From: Streptomyces sp. SA15
GTDB lineage: Bacteria; Actinomycetota; Actinomycetes; Streptomycetales; Streptomycetaceae
DNA: 56,845 nt
Assembly: GCF_002291145.1 (NCBI RefSeq)
Contig: NZ_NTGE01000054.1
Location: 1-56,845 of the forward strand
Reading direction: 5' to 3'
The notes below the pieces were generated by a model that was given only the letters and a program-made list of their open reading frames with translations, ran no database searches and was not told where the DNA came from. Positions 46,081 to 53,679 of this stretch are shown here, piece by piece (within the stretch, counting starts at the first letter, position 1; every line of letters begins with the position of its first letter). The position numbers and the translations under genes are program-made.

Positions 46081-47720
46081 CGAATGGGTGCGGATCCTTT
46101 GAAGTGACGGTCGGGATCAAGCGGTGAGGCTGTAGTTCTGCTGGTCGGGGCTGGGGTAGAGGCGTTGATGTTCACGGGCCGCGTGGAAGCGCCAGTAGTC
46201 CTCGAAGTCGCCGTTCGTGATCAGTGCGCGGAGTTGGAGGACGGCTTCGGCTCCGTCAAGTCCCCAGCGGGCGCCGGTGATGTCGAGGCGGTCGGCGATC
46301 AGGTGGCGGCAGGCGCCTTCGACGGCGCCGGTGGCGATCGGCCAGCCGGCCGCGAGGGCGGTGTCGTAGTGAAGCTGGTCGAGATGACCGGTGAGGTAGC
46401 GGGCGCAGGTGGTGACGGCGTCACGGCGGGTGGCGGGAAGCTGTTCGGCCGCGGCTTGGGCAGTCATCTCGATGGCGGCGCGCTCGGCGTGTCCGGCGAG
46501 GATCGCGGTGAGTTTGTCCGCGGCCCAGGTCTCGGCCTCGCAACTGCCGACCGGATGGAAGGCGTGCGCGGCCGTCCAGCAGTACTCGGCGACGTGCACG
46601 AAGTCGAGCAGAATGTTCAGGCGGATGCCGCGGCGGCGGCTTCGTTCTGGATCAGGTCGAGTTGGTGGCGGGCGCCGTCGACGAGCACGATCCAGTCCCG
46701 CAGACCTTGCGGGTCGCGGGCTGCGGCCTGGGCGAAGGCGTCGGCGACGACCTGGTCCGAGGAACGGATCACCGAGGCGGTGCACCATTTGCGCTCCGCT
46801 TTCGGGCCTTGCCTGGGTGGCCGGGCTTCGCTGCGGCCGCCGGGCGGGTGCACGATGTCGTGCGGCCGCCGCGGGGCCGCAGCAACGTCGAAGACGCAGG
46901 CCACCGTCGCCATGCGTTTGCGGTTGGGTTTCTCGCCCGGGGCCAGACGTCCGCGCCGCCCGGCCGCTGCGCTCCTGGCCGCGGCCCGGCGGGTGGCTTC
47001 GCGCAACGCTTCGGGGCGCATCACCACACCCTTGCCGTCAACCTGGATGATCAGCGGCATCTCGCGGGTGCACGGGGTGGGAATCTTCGCCGCGTAGAAG
47101 GCGGCGATGTCGATGGCGGAGGCGACCACCAGCTCTTTGAGGCGACGCTTGCCCAGCACCTTCCCGCACCGACGCTCGATCGCAGCGGCGGCCTGGTCGA
47201 ACGAGCCGCGGACCGCTTCCCGGACTGCGAGCTTGGCCAGTCCGCGTGAGTGCCGGCCGGCGGGCAGCGACAGTTGTGCGTCCGCCGGGTGCACGTTGGC
47301 CTCGCCGCGGCCGCGATAGGCGATCCGGGTCACCCTAACCGGCCCGAACACGCAGGTCAGCAGGCGTCGGTGGCCTCGCTCTCGCCAGGTCCGCGGCTGT
47401 CCTTCCGGACCGATTACCAGCGGGAGTCCTCCGTCCGCTCGCAGCGTGACTTCCTCCTTCCTGGCTCGCTGATCCAGGTGGTTCTGCATCAATTGCCGCA
47501 GTAGTTCGCGTCCCAGCTGTTCGAGCTGTACTTCCAGTTCGTCATGAGACATGTTCGCCGCCGGGCCGTCGGCCAGCGTCGAGATGAGGCGTTCGAAGGC
47601 ATCACGGGAGGCGGCATACGGATCAGGCTCGGGTAAGGCGTCGTACGGTTTCATCGAGGCTCTTCTTCGGGAGTGATTCGTTTTGGTTGGCACCTACGAA
47701 TCTACGGAGAAGAGCCCCTT
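46081..47720 (-). mobile_element. ISKra4-type insertion sequence
   Basis: One transposase gene (46117-47654) with flanking non-coding ends. The 3' end 46081-46119 recurs inverted at 49267-49305 with 34 of 39 bases identical, which marks 46081 as the probable element boundary. The 5' end is not defined: the sequence around 47690-47725 does not match it. Confidence 0.6.
46117..47654 (-). pseudogene. ISKra4-family transposase, frameshifted
   Basis: From ATG 47654 the frame carries the ISKra4 N-terminal part (MSHDELEVQLEQLGRELLRQLMQNHLDQRARKE, VFGPVRVTRIAYRGRGEANVHPADAQLSLP, MPLIIQVDGKGVVMRPEALR with the first Asp). It continues to DWIVLVDGARHQLDLIQNEAAAAASA and stops near 46617. The rest (GIRLNILLDFVHVAEYCWTAAHAF… ATGAVEGACRHLIADRLDITGARWGLDGAEAVLQLRALITNGDFEDYW) is in another minus frame, ending at 46117-46119. 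One missing base in the GCC repeat near 46625 explains it. Probably inactive, or a sequencing indel. Confidence 0.8.
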
Positions 47721-47725
47721 GGTCA

Positions 47726-48250
47726 CTAGGAGTTGCCCCGATCTCGCCCCGGGCCTTGCCGGGCGAGGGTGAACTGTCCCGGCGTGTCCTCGTCCAGCCA
47801 GCCGCGCTCCACCAGACGCTTCAGCTTGCCCCGGGTCCCCTCGATCTTCCCGGTCGTCGTCGGCAGACCGATCCGCGGCACGATCTGCTTGGCCTGCACC
47901 GGTCCCGGCGCATCAGCGATGATCTCCACGATGTCCCGGTAGACATCCGGCAGCACCGCCATGACCAGACCCTCTCGCCACGGTGGCACCATCATCACCC
48001 CGACGCCGTGAGGCACCGACGCCTCGTTCGCTTCCGGAACGTCCCCGACCGCAACGTGCGGTTCGGCCTCCGCGGCTGACAGATCCGCCAGCACCTGCGT
48101 GACGGTCTCCCGCGTGATCTCCAGTCGCGACAGATCTTCCCGCGCCTTCTCCAGCCGGATGGCCAACTCCGCAGCCTCAGCCTGGAGTTCCTCCACGCAG
48201 CGGCGAGCCGCCGCCTCCCGCGTTCGAAGCTCTTCCGGTAACGACACCAT
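47726..48250 (-). CDS. coiled-coil/winged-helix hypothetical protein, copy 1
   Basis: 174 aa from ATG 48250 (GGAGGTGGGG upstream). An N-terminal coiled coil (EELRTREAAARRCVEELQAEAAELAIRLEKAREDLSRLEITRETVTQVLADL) is followed by a linker with VMMVPPWREGLVMAVLPDVYRDIVEIIADAPGPVQAKQIVPRIGLPTTTGKIEGTRGKLKRLVERGWLDED, a winged-helix. A paralog is encoded at 50176. From memory, such proteins are frequent beside insertion sequences in Streptomyces, and this one directly abuts the ISKra4-type element. Possibly a transposition accessory or regulator. Intact. Confidence 0.7.
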   Translation of the reverse strand: MVSLPEELRTREAAARRCVEELQAEAAELAIRLEKAREDLSRLEITRETVTQVLADLSAAEAEPHVAVGDVPEANEASVPHGVGVMMVPPWREGLVMAVLPDVYRDIVEIIADAPGPVQAKQIVPRIGLPTTTGKIEGTRGKLKRLVERGWLDEDTPGQFTLARQGPGRDRGNS

Positions 48251-48334
48251 GGCGCCCCACCTCCACACCCAACGGTAGGAGGGCAACGGCATCACCACAT
48301 AGCAACGGGGCGCCTTCCGCAGCAGCCCGCAAAG

Positions 48335-49210
48335 TCAGGCCCGTTGCGGAGGGCCTAGCCTGTTGATGACCTCGCGCATCTCTTTCTCGTCGGCCTCGTA
48401 AACCGTCTCACCCATGCGCGGATCCCGGGCGTGAAGCGTATGGATCAGCGGTCCATGGGGTGCCCCCAGACGGACCAGGGAGGCCGAAGGGCCGTGGACC
48501 GCACGCTCGGTACCCGGCTGGGCGGTCAGGTCGATGCGGCTGACCACCCCTGGGGTGACCCAGACCGTCGCCTGCTCCATACGCGCCAGAATCTGCAGGT
48601 GGAAGTGCCCGCACAAGATCAGCTGAACGTCCGTCCCGCGGATCGTCTCGGCCAGCTCTGCAGGGTTCTCAAGGCCCAGCGCCTGCTGGACCTCGACGTC
48701 CAGGGCGACCGGCGGATGATGGAACGCCAGGACGGTGCCCGACGGCGCAGGGACGGCCAGCAGTTCCCGTAGCCAGTCGAGCTGACCGCGGTCCAGGCGG
48801 CCGTAGCCCTTGCCCGGAACGAGCGTGTCCAGCGTGATCAACCGCCATCCGCTGACGGTGCTGACCGCCGCGCGCTCACCTGCCGCCCCCTCGTACGCAG
48901 CCTCGGGCTGTCTGTGGCCACTGCCGAGCACCTCACGGAACGCGCTGCGGTCGTCGTGGTTCCCGGTCGCGTAAAAGACCTCCGCCCCGCGTCGGCCCGC
49001 GTAGGCGGACACGAGCTCACCGGCCCGCGTGTACGCCTCACGGGAACCGTCGTCGGCAACATCACCGGTGATGACCACCGCGTCGAGGCAGTCCACGTAC
49101 TGGAGTTCGTCCAGCAGAAGACGAAGCGCGGCAGTGCCATCGGCCCCATCGGCGTCCGGGGTGCCTGCCGCGTCGAGATGAGTGTCAGAGAGATGCAAGA
49201 TCCGCATCAT
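48335..49210 (-). CDS. metallophosphoesterase (cAMP phosphodiesterase/Icc-like)
   Basis: 291 aa from ATG 49210; a second ATG follows directly, and GTG codons upstream beside GGAGGAG are alternatives. Calcineurin-like fold with the dinuclear-metal motifs: ILHLSDTHLDAAGTPD (DxH), VVITGDVADDGSREAY (GDxxD), VFYATGNHDDRSAF (GNHD), LAFHHPP and LCGHFHLQILARM (GHxH). It hydrolyses phosphodiesters, possibly cyclic nucleotides. In a defence island it could tune nucleotide signals, but housekeeping roles are equally likely. Intact. Confidence 0.88.
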   Translation of the reverse strand: MMRILHLSDTHLDAAGTPDADGADGTAALRLLLDELQYVDCLDAVVITGDVADDGSREAYTRAGELVSAYAGRRGAEVFYATGNHDDRSAFREVLGSGHRQPEAAYEGAAGERAAVSTVSGWRLITLDTLVPGKGYGRLDRGQLDWLRELLAVPAPSGTVLAFHHPPVALDVEVQQALGLENPAELAETIRGTDVQLILCGHFHLQILARMEQATVWVTPGVVSRIDLTAQPGTERAVHGPSASLVRLGAPHGPLIHTLHARDPRMGETVYEADEKEMREVINRLGPPQRA

Positions 49211-49266
49211 CCGAACGTAGCCCTCCTCCACCACGTCGGGCCAGGCCCTACTTCGACCTCAGAGCG

Positions 49267-49305
49267 TGATCCCTGCCATCACTTCAGAGGATCCGCACCC
49301 ATCCG
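49267..49305. repeat. solo ISKra4-type end, inverted relative to 46081-46119
   Basis: 39 bases match the reverse complement of the 3' end of the ISKra4-type element at 34 positions, including a 13-base run around GGATCCGCACCCAT. No transposase accompanies it, so this is the footprint of a second, lost copy. Confidence 0.6.
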
Positions 49306-49365
49306 AAATCCGGGCGGCGGGATGCTGGGCGCTCCCGGTGGGCGGTAGGGAGCCGTCCGCACCGT

Positions 49366-49460
49366 AGTGCAGATCCCCGCACTCGCGTCGTGCCGTCACC
49401 CTGGGTGTCCACCTGCACGGATAGTGCAGAAGTCTGCACTGACAGGGCAGGGGTCTGCAC
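49366..49460. promoter_or_regulatory. cluster of GTGCAG/CTGCAC repeats (candidate operator)
   Basis: AGTGCAGA at 49366 and 49423, CTGCAC at 49413, TCTGCACT at 49433 and TCTGCACC at 49454. AGTGCAGA-AG-TCTGCACT (49423-49440) is a perfect inverted repeat. Spacings of 10, 10 and 21 bases put the sites on one DNA face. They lie between the metallophosphoesterase start and CRISPR-like array 2a. No binding protein can be named. Confidence 0.5.
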
Positions 49461-49759
49461 CATCGGATGGTCGGGTGACGATCTTGCCACCCGACCCCGA
49501 CCTCACCGCCCTGCGTGCGACTTCTCATTGCGATGTCACGCATACTTCTCACCTAGATGTCATCCCTTATGGCTGGTCAGGAAGTAATTGGGTTGACATC
49601 AAGCGAGAAGATTCAGTGACATGAGAATCCCCAGCGCTCCGAAATGAGAAGCCCATAGGGCCAGTCCTTTGATCTGCTGTTTTTGCTTGCCTGGCTGGAG
49701 GAGATGTCACGCGCTTGGGGAAGGCGCAACAAGAGGCGAAGCACGGGGGTTCTGCAGGC

Positions 49760-49969
49760 TTACAGCCCCCACCTACGTGGGGAAGACGAGGAAGAGCTGT
49801 TCGCGTCCGTCGACGCTCTGGACAGACCCCCATGCGTGTGGGGAAGACCCGGAGCGCTTTCCCGGCTCTCTGACCGTCACCGACAGACCCCCACGCGGTG
49901 GGGAAGACGGCCCTACCTTGCTCTCGCAGGTCTACGGGGCGGACAGACCCCCACGCGGGTGGGGAAGAC
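49760..49969 (-). CRISPR. CRISPR-like array 2a: four repeats
   Basis: Repeats near 49761, 49820, 49880 and 49941 with about 60-base period. The last three are close to the consensus (GACAGACCCCCACGCGGTGG…AAGAC), while the first has diverged (CAGCCCCCACCTACGTGGGG). The AT-rich leader-like stretch on the right implies minus-strand transcription, with the youngest repeats at the right, agreeing with repeat conservation. Confidence 0.8.
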
Positions 49970-50035
49970 CCTTGCTCACCTGTGGTTTGGAGATCGGCAA
50001 AGCGTTTTTTGTTCACTTTACATGACCTGGCCGTG
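49970..50035 (-). promoter_or_regulatory. leader-like sequence of array 2a
   Basis: An AT-rich stretch after the last repeat containing GCGTTTTTTGTTCACTTTAC followed by ATGACCTGG. The same pattern (TCACTTTAC.TGA.CTGG) follows the last repeat of array 2b at 51289-51308. It is probably the CRISPR leader and promoter, reading leftward. Confidence 0.6.
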
Positions 50036-50175
50036 CGGGTGAGGGCTGCTGCCTGGCCGCGGTCGTCCTTGGGCGCAGCTCTCCCTCGGGGACTGGCTGA
50101 GCTGGGAACTTGAACCTCGGGCTGCGGTCTGAGTGGTGTGTCTCCTACGGTGTCGTCACGACCTTGGGGGCGGCG

Positions 50176-50883
50176 ATGGGCTCGTTGTTTGAGGAACTGG
50201 ACGTGCGGGAGGCGGCGGCCCGCGCCCGTATCGGGGAACTGCGGCAGCAGATCGCGGAGTTGACCGAGTCGCTGGATCGCGAGGAGTCGATGCTCTCCCG
50301 GCTGGAGATCACCCGGGAGACGGTCACCGAGATCCTCGGCGAGGCCGGAACGCAGGAGCTGGTTCAGTCGACCGAGCCACCGGCCGGGACGTCTCAGTCC
50401 GGGGAGGGCTCGCCGATCGGGGTGCTGACGGTGCCGCCGTGGCGGCCGGGCATGTCTGTGTCGGTGCTGCCGCGCTCCTACCAGGACCTGGTGGAGGCGC
50501 TCGCGGACACCGGCCATGCGATGCGGGCAGGGCAGGTGGCTGCCGCGGCCGGGCTGAGCACCGACAAGTCCAAGATCGAAGGGCTGCGCTCGAAGCTGAA
50601 CCGGCTGGCCGAGCGGGGCTGGCTGGCCCTTGAGGGGCTGGGGCTATTCATCGTGGCGCATCCGGATGCGGAGGGTGCGTCAAGTGCCGTCGGCCGGGCA
50701 AGCGCGACGAGGAGTAGGGGTTACGCACCGAACAGCCGCCGTGTGCGTGGGGAGTACGCCCCGGTGACCTGGACCACGGTCGAGCGTTGGGACAGACCCC
50801 CACGTCTGTGGGGAGAGCAGCTCGCGCAGGCAGGTGTAAACGGCCAGAGTGGACAGACCCCCCCGTGCATGGGGAGAACCTGA
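50176..50883 (+). CDS. coiled-coil/winged-helix hypothetical protein, copy 2, reading into array 2b
   Basis: From ATG 50176 the first 180 residues are paralogous to the protein at 47726-48250: REAAARARIGELRQQIAELTESLDREESMLSRLEITRETVTEIL, then GVLTVPPWRPGMSVSVLPRSYQDLVEALADTGHAMRAGQVAAAAGLSTDKSKIEGLRSKLNRLAERGWLALEG. After about 50718 the frame has no stop and runs through the first repeats of array 2b to 50883. The natural stop seems lost by a small indel (a TAG lies one frame off at 50713). No transposase is beside this copy. Confidence 0.65.
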   Translation: MGSLFEELDVREAAARARIGELRQQIAELTESLDREESMLSRLEITRETVTEILGEAGTQELVQSTEPPAGTSQSGEGSPIGVLTVPPWRPGMSVSVLPRSYQDLVEALADTGHAMRAGQVAAAAGLSTDKSKIEGLRSKLNRLAERGWLALEGLGLFIVAHPDAEGASSAVGRASATRSRGYAPNSRRVRGEYAPVTWTTVERWDRPPRLWGEQLAQAGVNGQSGQTPPCMGRT

Positions 50884-51245
50884 AAGGCGTGCTGCTGGCC
50901 TGGGCTTTCGTGGACAGACCCCCACGTACGTAGGGGAAGGCTGCGCATCGCTCAGCTCGCCGCCCTGCTGTACGGCTGACTCCCACGCGTGTGAGGAATG
51001 CGGCGACGGACAGCTGTGCCCGGTTGGCGAACGGCAGACCCCCGCATACGTGGGGAAGACAGCGACTACTTCCTCGGCAGCCGCGAGGAGCTGGGAAGAC
51101 CGCCACCTGCGTGGAGAGGATTCCCTTGGGTGGTCAGGTGCGCCCGGGCCCGGAACGATGAACCCCCACGTGCATGGGGAAGAATGTGGCCTCATCGATC
51201 TTCCGGCACTGGAGTCGGATAGACGCCCGCGTGCGCGGGGAGGAC
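50729..51245 (-). CRISPR. CRISPR-like array 2b: nine repeats
   Basis: Repeats near 50730, 50790, 50851, 50912, 50974, 51033, 51093, 51156 and 51217, period 60-62. They vary as in array 1. At 51226-51239 both arms have changed together (CCCGC/GCGGG instead of CCCAC/GTGGG), while others (for example 50974) contain uncompensated changes. The spacer before the repeat at 50974 has a related copy in array 3. Confidence 0.75.
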
Positions 51246-51315
51246 CCTTGACGGCCTCTGCGTCCGAAGACCAACCGGTGGTATTTCGATCACTTTACCT
51301 GATCTGGTGGCTGAT
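51246..51315 (-). promoter_or_regulatory. leader-like sequence of array 2b
   Basis: After the last repeat comes CCAACCGGTGGTATTTCGAT followed by CACTTTACCTGATCTGG. It shares the CACTTTAC…TGA.CTGG core with the stretch after array 2a. Likely the leader, giving leftward transcription and spacer addition from the right. Confidence 0.6.
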
Positions 51316-51547
51316 GAGGCTGGCGCCCTGGGAGCGGTTGTTGCTGACGCGGCCGCTGAGACTGTCTGGCCTTGGGGGGCAGCAGGTGCGAGTGCGCCGC
51401 CGGTCAGGAGTGAGGCGGGCCGGGACGTTGTTTTCTGCACTTCACGAAAGTCGGCGCTGCCGGTGAGCGGGCGATGCTTCACGGGGCCAGCGGGCCTTGG
51501 CTGCCGGACGCCTTGAGCACGGCTGCCAGCAACTTCCTCTCCGCCCA

Positions 51548-52327
51548 CTACTTGGGTGGGAGGTGACCTGTGAGGGTTTTCCAGTCCTGGAGAGCGTCCT
51601 CCAGTTCGGAGTCTGCAACTTTGCGGTGCGGGTCCTGGCGGTTGCGCTGCCGTACGACGGCGAGCTTTTTGCGTGCTGCCTCCTGTGCACGGGTGTCGGT
51701 CCGGGCTTCTTCCAACTGTTGCTCAGCCTGCGTGAGCTGGCGGGGGATCCGGGCGCGGAAGCTGTTCTCGTCGGCGACGGCGTTCTGGATGGCCACGGTG
51801 AAGTCGCGCACCGCTTCCTCATCGAATCGCTGTTGGTCATCCGCTGCGGGAAGAACGTGAGGGTACTTCGCACGGTGCACCCGCCCTGTGACGTCGGTGA
51901 GGTAGATCGAGTGGTTCGTCCTGCCCGTGTCGAAACGGGCATCGAGGCCGGCCAGTTCGATCGAGCGCGTTGCCGGTCCGGATGTCACCACTACGACGTG
52001 CTGGAACAGGACGAGTTCTCCCAGGTTGCCCAGTCGCTCACCGGCACCGGGATTGCGCAGCCGCGCTATCTGCTGCTCCAGTTGACGCAGTCCTCGCTCG
52101 TAGGCGGCCTGCGCCGAGGTGAGTTCGGCCTGCGCGGCGGACTCGGCCTCAGCCGCTTTGCGGGACACCGCACGTGCCTTGCTGCGCGCATTCGCCAAGG
52201 TGTTGCGGTCGCTTTCGTACTTCCAGCTGAATGCGAAGGCCCAACCGCCTGGATACCTGTGCCGCCTCCACAGCACCCCCAGACCCAAGCCCACCATTAC
52301 GACCACAACCAGCTGTGCCGTGTTCAC
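51548..52327 (-). CDS. membrane-anchored coiled-coil hypothetical protein
   Basis: 259 aa. One N-terminal membrane helix (TAQLVVVVMVGLGLGVLW), a coiled coil (ARSKARAVSRKAAEAESAAQAELTSAQAAYERGLRQLEQQIARL), then a mixed domain (LGELVLFQHVVVVTSGPATRSIELAGLDARFDTGRTNHSIYLTDVTGRVHRAKYPHV). A second charged helical region ends at LKTLTGHLPPK-like WKTLTGHLPPK. The cytoplasmic domain is a beta-rich module of unknown function. No frameshift. It lies between two CRISPR-like arrays, on the same strand as their inferred transcription. Confidence 0.65.
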   Translation of the reverse strand: MNTAQLVVVVMVGLGLGVLWRRHRYPGGWAFAFSWKYESDRNTLANARSKARAVSRKAAEAESAAQAELTSAQAAYERGLRQLEQQIARLRNPGAGERLGNLGELVLFQHVVVVTSGPATRSIELAGLDARFDTGRTNHSIYLTDVTGRVHRAKYPHVLPAADDQQRFDEEAVRDFTVAIQNAVADENSFRARIPRQLTQAEQQLEEARTDTRAQEAARKKLAVVRQRNRQDPHRKVADSELEDALQDWKTLTGHLPPK

Positions 52328-53026
52328 GCTCGCCCCCCTGCGCTATGGGCTCCCTGTCTTATCGCAGCCGAGCCGATAACGGCACCGGATCGGGGACACG
52401 CGTCACCAACGCCACATCCCACAGCTCACCTTCGTGACACACGCCCCAGACAGCTCAGCCGCCCCAGCCTGGGCCGGGGCGCGGAATGCCGGGTGCGCCG
52501 GCGCGATCGGGGCTCGCCAGCAAGCGTCCGCATGATCCGCCTGTTGCTTTCTGAGTCTCCCGGGCGCGGCGTGCGCGCGATCGGGCGTTGCGATGGACGA
52601 CAGTGGTCATACGGAGTCATCAAGACGGACGCCGGCGTTCTTGGCGATGACGCACTGGATGAGCGGGAAGGCCCTCATGATCCGGGGTCGTTCGACATCA
52701 TCGCCATCGGCCATGACATGCCCGCAGCCTGCACGGTGACGGTCCGCCTGGACCACTCCCACGGCGCCAGGGTGACCGCCGCCCTACGGTGGGTCAGAGA
52801 AGAGGACCATGCCTATCCCAAGCCCGACCGTGGCCGGGGGAGTGGTGATCGGACATCTGGGATCCCCTGCACTTCCTCGCCCCGGCCCGTGCTCTGCCTC
52901 CCACGTGATCCGCCGTCGGGGTTCGCTCCGGCCTGCGTCACCATCCGCCAATCTCAATTCTGCCGGTCATCGCCGACCTGGAGCGGGCGCTTTGAACGCC
53001 CGTGACGTCGGGTGCGGTCAAATGTT
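52328..53026. other. long intergenic stretch with a possible gene remnant
   Basis: About 700 bases. On the plus strand 52570-52815 reads a natural peptide (QWSYGVIKTDAGVLGDDALD… SFDIIAIGHDMPAACTVTVRLDHSHGARVTAALRWVREEDHAYPKP), but without a clear start or family, and it then becomes noise. It may be the remnant of a small gene. No hairpin or RNA gene was recognised. Confidence 0.35.
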
Positions 53027-53482
53027 CGATAGACCCCCCACGGGTGTGGGGAAGACGCCGAGCGGACCTTCGGCAGTATCAACACCCTGGACAGACCCCC
53101 ACGCACGTGGCGAAGTGACCGTTGGCCCAGGAAAATCTGTTCGACGACGGGAGGCAGACCCCCACGCGCGTGGGGAGGGCACCCCGCTGGTATCCCGTCT
53201 ATCCCCGCGTGCTGGACAGACCCCCACGTGTGTGGGGAGGGCGACCGCAGCAAGGCTCGGAGCATGTAAGAAAGCGAACGACCCCCACGTGTGGAGGGAA
53301 GACGGGGGCTGCACGTGGTCGGCATCCCAGACCTGAGAGAAGCCCCCGTGCGTGGGGAGCATCCCAAGACGATCGTTGTCGACCGGGGAAAGGTCGACAG
53401 ACCCCCACGAGTGTGGGGAGGGCCGCATATCGTCCAGCCGGCCGCCCTGCTGTACGGCTGATCCCCACGCGTGTGGGGAAAA
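53027..53482 (-). CRISPR. CRISPR-like array 3: eight repeats upstream of cas3
   Basis: Repeats near 53028, 53089, 53151, 53214, 53274, 53335, 53395 and 53454, period 59-63. Most keep the CCCCCAC…GTGGGG hairpin, with loops that vary (GGGT, GCAC, GCGC, GTGT, GAGT). The right-most spacer (about 53424-53453) plus the start of the next repeat shares 21 consecutive bases (53441-53461) with array 2b (50959-50979). About 100 bases follow before the cas3 frame, with no clear leader. Confidence 0.78.
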
Positions 53483-53679
53483 GTAGGTCCCTGAGCGGCC
53501 CGTGATGACCAGCAGGGGCGCACCCTCACAGGATGAGGAAACCGACGAAACCCCGATCGTAGGCTACACCCTGCCCTTCCAGGGACGTGCGCCGGGGGAG
53601 ATGCTCTGCATGCGGCAGGATAGGCGCAACACTCCTTATTGCAGGGTGGGTTGACGCAGAGCGGAGCGGGAGCGGGCTG

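Noticed and set aside
49500..49640. TTGACA-like promoter near 49595
   Set aside because: No matching -10 hexamer at the correct spacing and no gene follows directly.
50648..51195. Long frames across CRISPR-like arrays as proteins
   Set aside because: Peptides such as repeated PPRVWG or HAWGS are translations of the repeats, seen on both strands in all arrays.
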